NCBI GenBank assembly: GCA_937890045.1
Contig: CALBXV010000227.1
Span: 1-6,302 of the forward strand
Length of the DNA: 6,302 bases
Origin: an uncultured archaeon
Lineage (GTDB): Archaea > Thermoproteota > Nitrososphaeria > Nitrososphaerales > CALBXV01
Direction of reading: 5' to 3'
The stretch's first letter is position 1. Each line of letters opens with the position of its first letter. The notes under the pieces were generated by a model. It worked only from the letters and a program-made list of their open reading frames with translations. It ran no database searches and was not told the origin of the DNA. A program made the position numbers and the translations under genes. Below are positions 5,776 to 6,302 of this stretch, one piece after another.

Positions 5776-6302
5776 TTAATTGGATAATACCACGACAGTT
5801 TCTAGAGGAACTAATATATCTGGATTGTCAAAACCAGCCTCCTCTCTAGGCATCATATAGCCACAACCATAAATTCTATATGCTGTTCCAGACGTTTGTG
5901 CAGTGGTGGTTGTTTTTTTCAAACTTGACCCACCTCCTCTATAAGCAGCTGATCCTATGTTTACTGCAAAATACTCATATCTAAATCTTTGCATGTGAGT
6001 TTGTTCGTTTGCGATAATATCTGGTTTTGTAGTATCTGATGCAGCAATATTATCCAATTCCACTTCATTTGCAAAAACAGGTGCAATTAAAGTTCCAAAA
6101 TTTTGATTTATAATATGTTGAGTTACTTGAAATCCAGTTTTAACAATATTTCTAAAACTATTAAAACAAGGTGTATTCTGAGCAGCGATCGTATTTCTTG
6201 GAAGCTCCCTATTCTCAGTATGTCTTACAAATCCTCCTACGGCAGTTGTTTGAAGATTAATCACATACGCGTTCCATGCTGCAGCTTCTTCTGTAGTTGA
6301 CC
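5776..6302 (-). CDS. PilX-like minor pilin / pilus assembly protein, C-terminal part
   Basis: The frame is open from the right window edge to a TAA at 5778-5776, giving 174 visible residues; the N-terminus, where a prepilin leader would be, lies outside. A GTG at 6264-6262 could be taken as a start, but the frame continues upstream without a stop (TTEEAAAWNAYVINLQ), so it is read as an internal Val. The C-terminal pattern supports a PilX-type assembly protein: RYEYFAVN, then a low-complexity Gly/Ser/Thr stretch, then GTAYRIYGCGYM and a final strand LVPLETVVVL. These resemble the closing beta-strands of PilX proteins, although I cannot run an alignment. Two cysteines (in TPCFNS and YGCGYM) could form the stabilising disulfide typical of minor pilins. 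The order pilX-like then pilY1 matches the fimU-pilV-pilW-pilX-pilY1 operons of gammaproteobacteria. Existence of the gene is secure; the PilX name is moderately supported, and another minor pilin is the alternative. Confidence 0.7.
   Translation of the reverse strand, partial: STTEEAAAWNAYVINLQTTAVGGFVRHTENRELPRNTIAAQNTPCFNSFRNIVKTGFQVTQHIINQNFGTLIAPVFANEVELDNIAASDTTKPDIIANEQTHMQRFRYEYFAVNIGSAAYRGGGSSLKKTTTTAQTSGTAYRIYGCGYMMPREEAGFDNPDILVPLETVVVLSN

Noticed and set aside
6262..6264. GTG as the start of the PilX-like gene
   Set aside because: The frame is open upstream to the window edge with protein-like sequence, and no signal or prepilin leader follows the GTG, so it is an internal Val codon.
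6103..6300. Plus-strand open frame of 65 codons at the right edge
   Set aside because: It is antisense to the PilX-like gene, whose own frame is open throughout with a sensible protein pattern.

Overview
The window is a block of four genes, all on the minus strand and read from high to low coordinates. It appears to be the minor-pilin/tip-adhesin part of a type IV pilus operon. The DNA is AT-rich (sampled lines suggest roughly 35-40% GC) and two of the four starts have no visible Shine-Dalgarno sequence. The gene content (a PilX-like protein followed by PilY1) points to a proteobacterium. The low GC and tight packing suggest a streamlined, possibly marine lineage, but the sequence does not settle the taxon.

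In transcription order, positions 6302-5776 hold the C-terminal part of a PilX-like minor pilin/pilus assembly protein, whose start lies outside the window. A 71-base spacer follows. Positions 5704-5180 encode a small exported acidic protein of 174 residues that I do not recognise. Three bases after its stop codon begins a very large (1575-residue) PilY1/PilC-family protein at 5176-449. After a 23-base gap, a second PilY1-like gene starts at 425 and runs off the left edge. The two PilY1-like proteins have nearly identical mature N-termini, so they are tandem paralogues.

The likely joint role is assembly and tip function of a type IV pilus. In characterised systems, minor pilins such as PilX prime the fibre and PilY1 sits at the tip, where it acts in adhesion, mechanosensing through its von Willebrand A (vWA) domain, and control of retraction through its C-terminal beta-propeller. 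The large protein departs from the usual layout. Its vWA domain is split directly after the DxSxS metal-site motif by about 370 residues that read as an NHL-like beta-propeller, and the paralogue shows the beginning of the same arrangement. The small gene between pilX and pilY1 contains an 11-base A tract and appears translationally coupled to pilY1, so it is a possible phase-variation point. No RNA genes, mobile elements, CRISPR arrays or clear terminators were seen, and there is no gene-free stretch above 300 bases.
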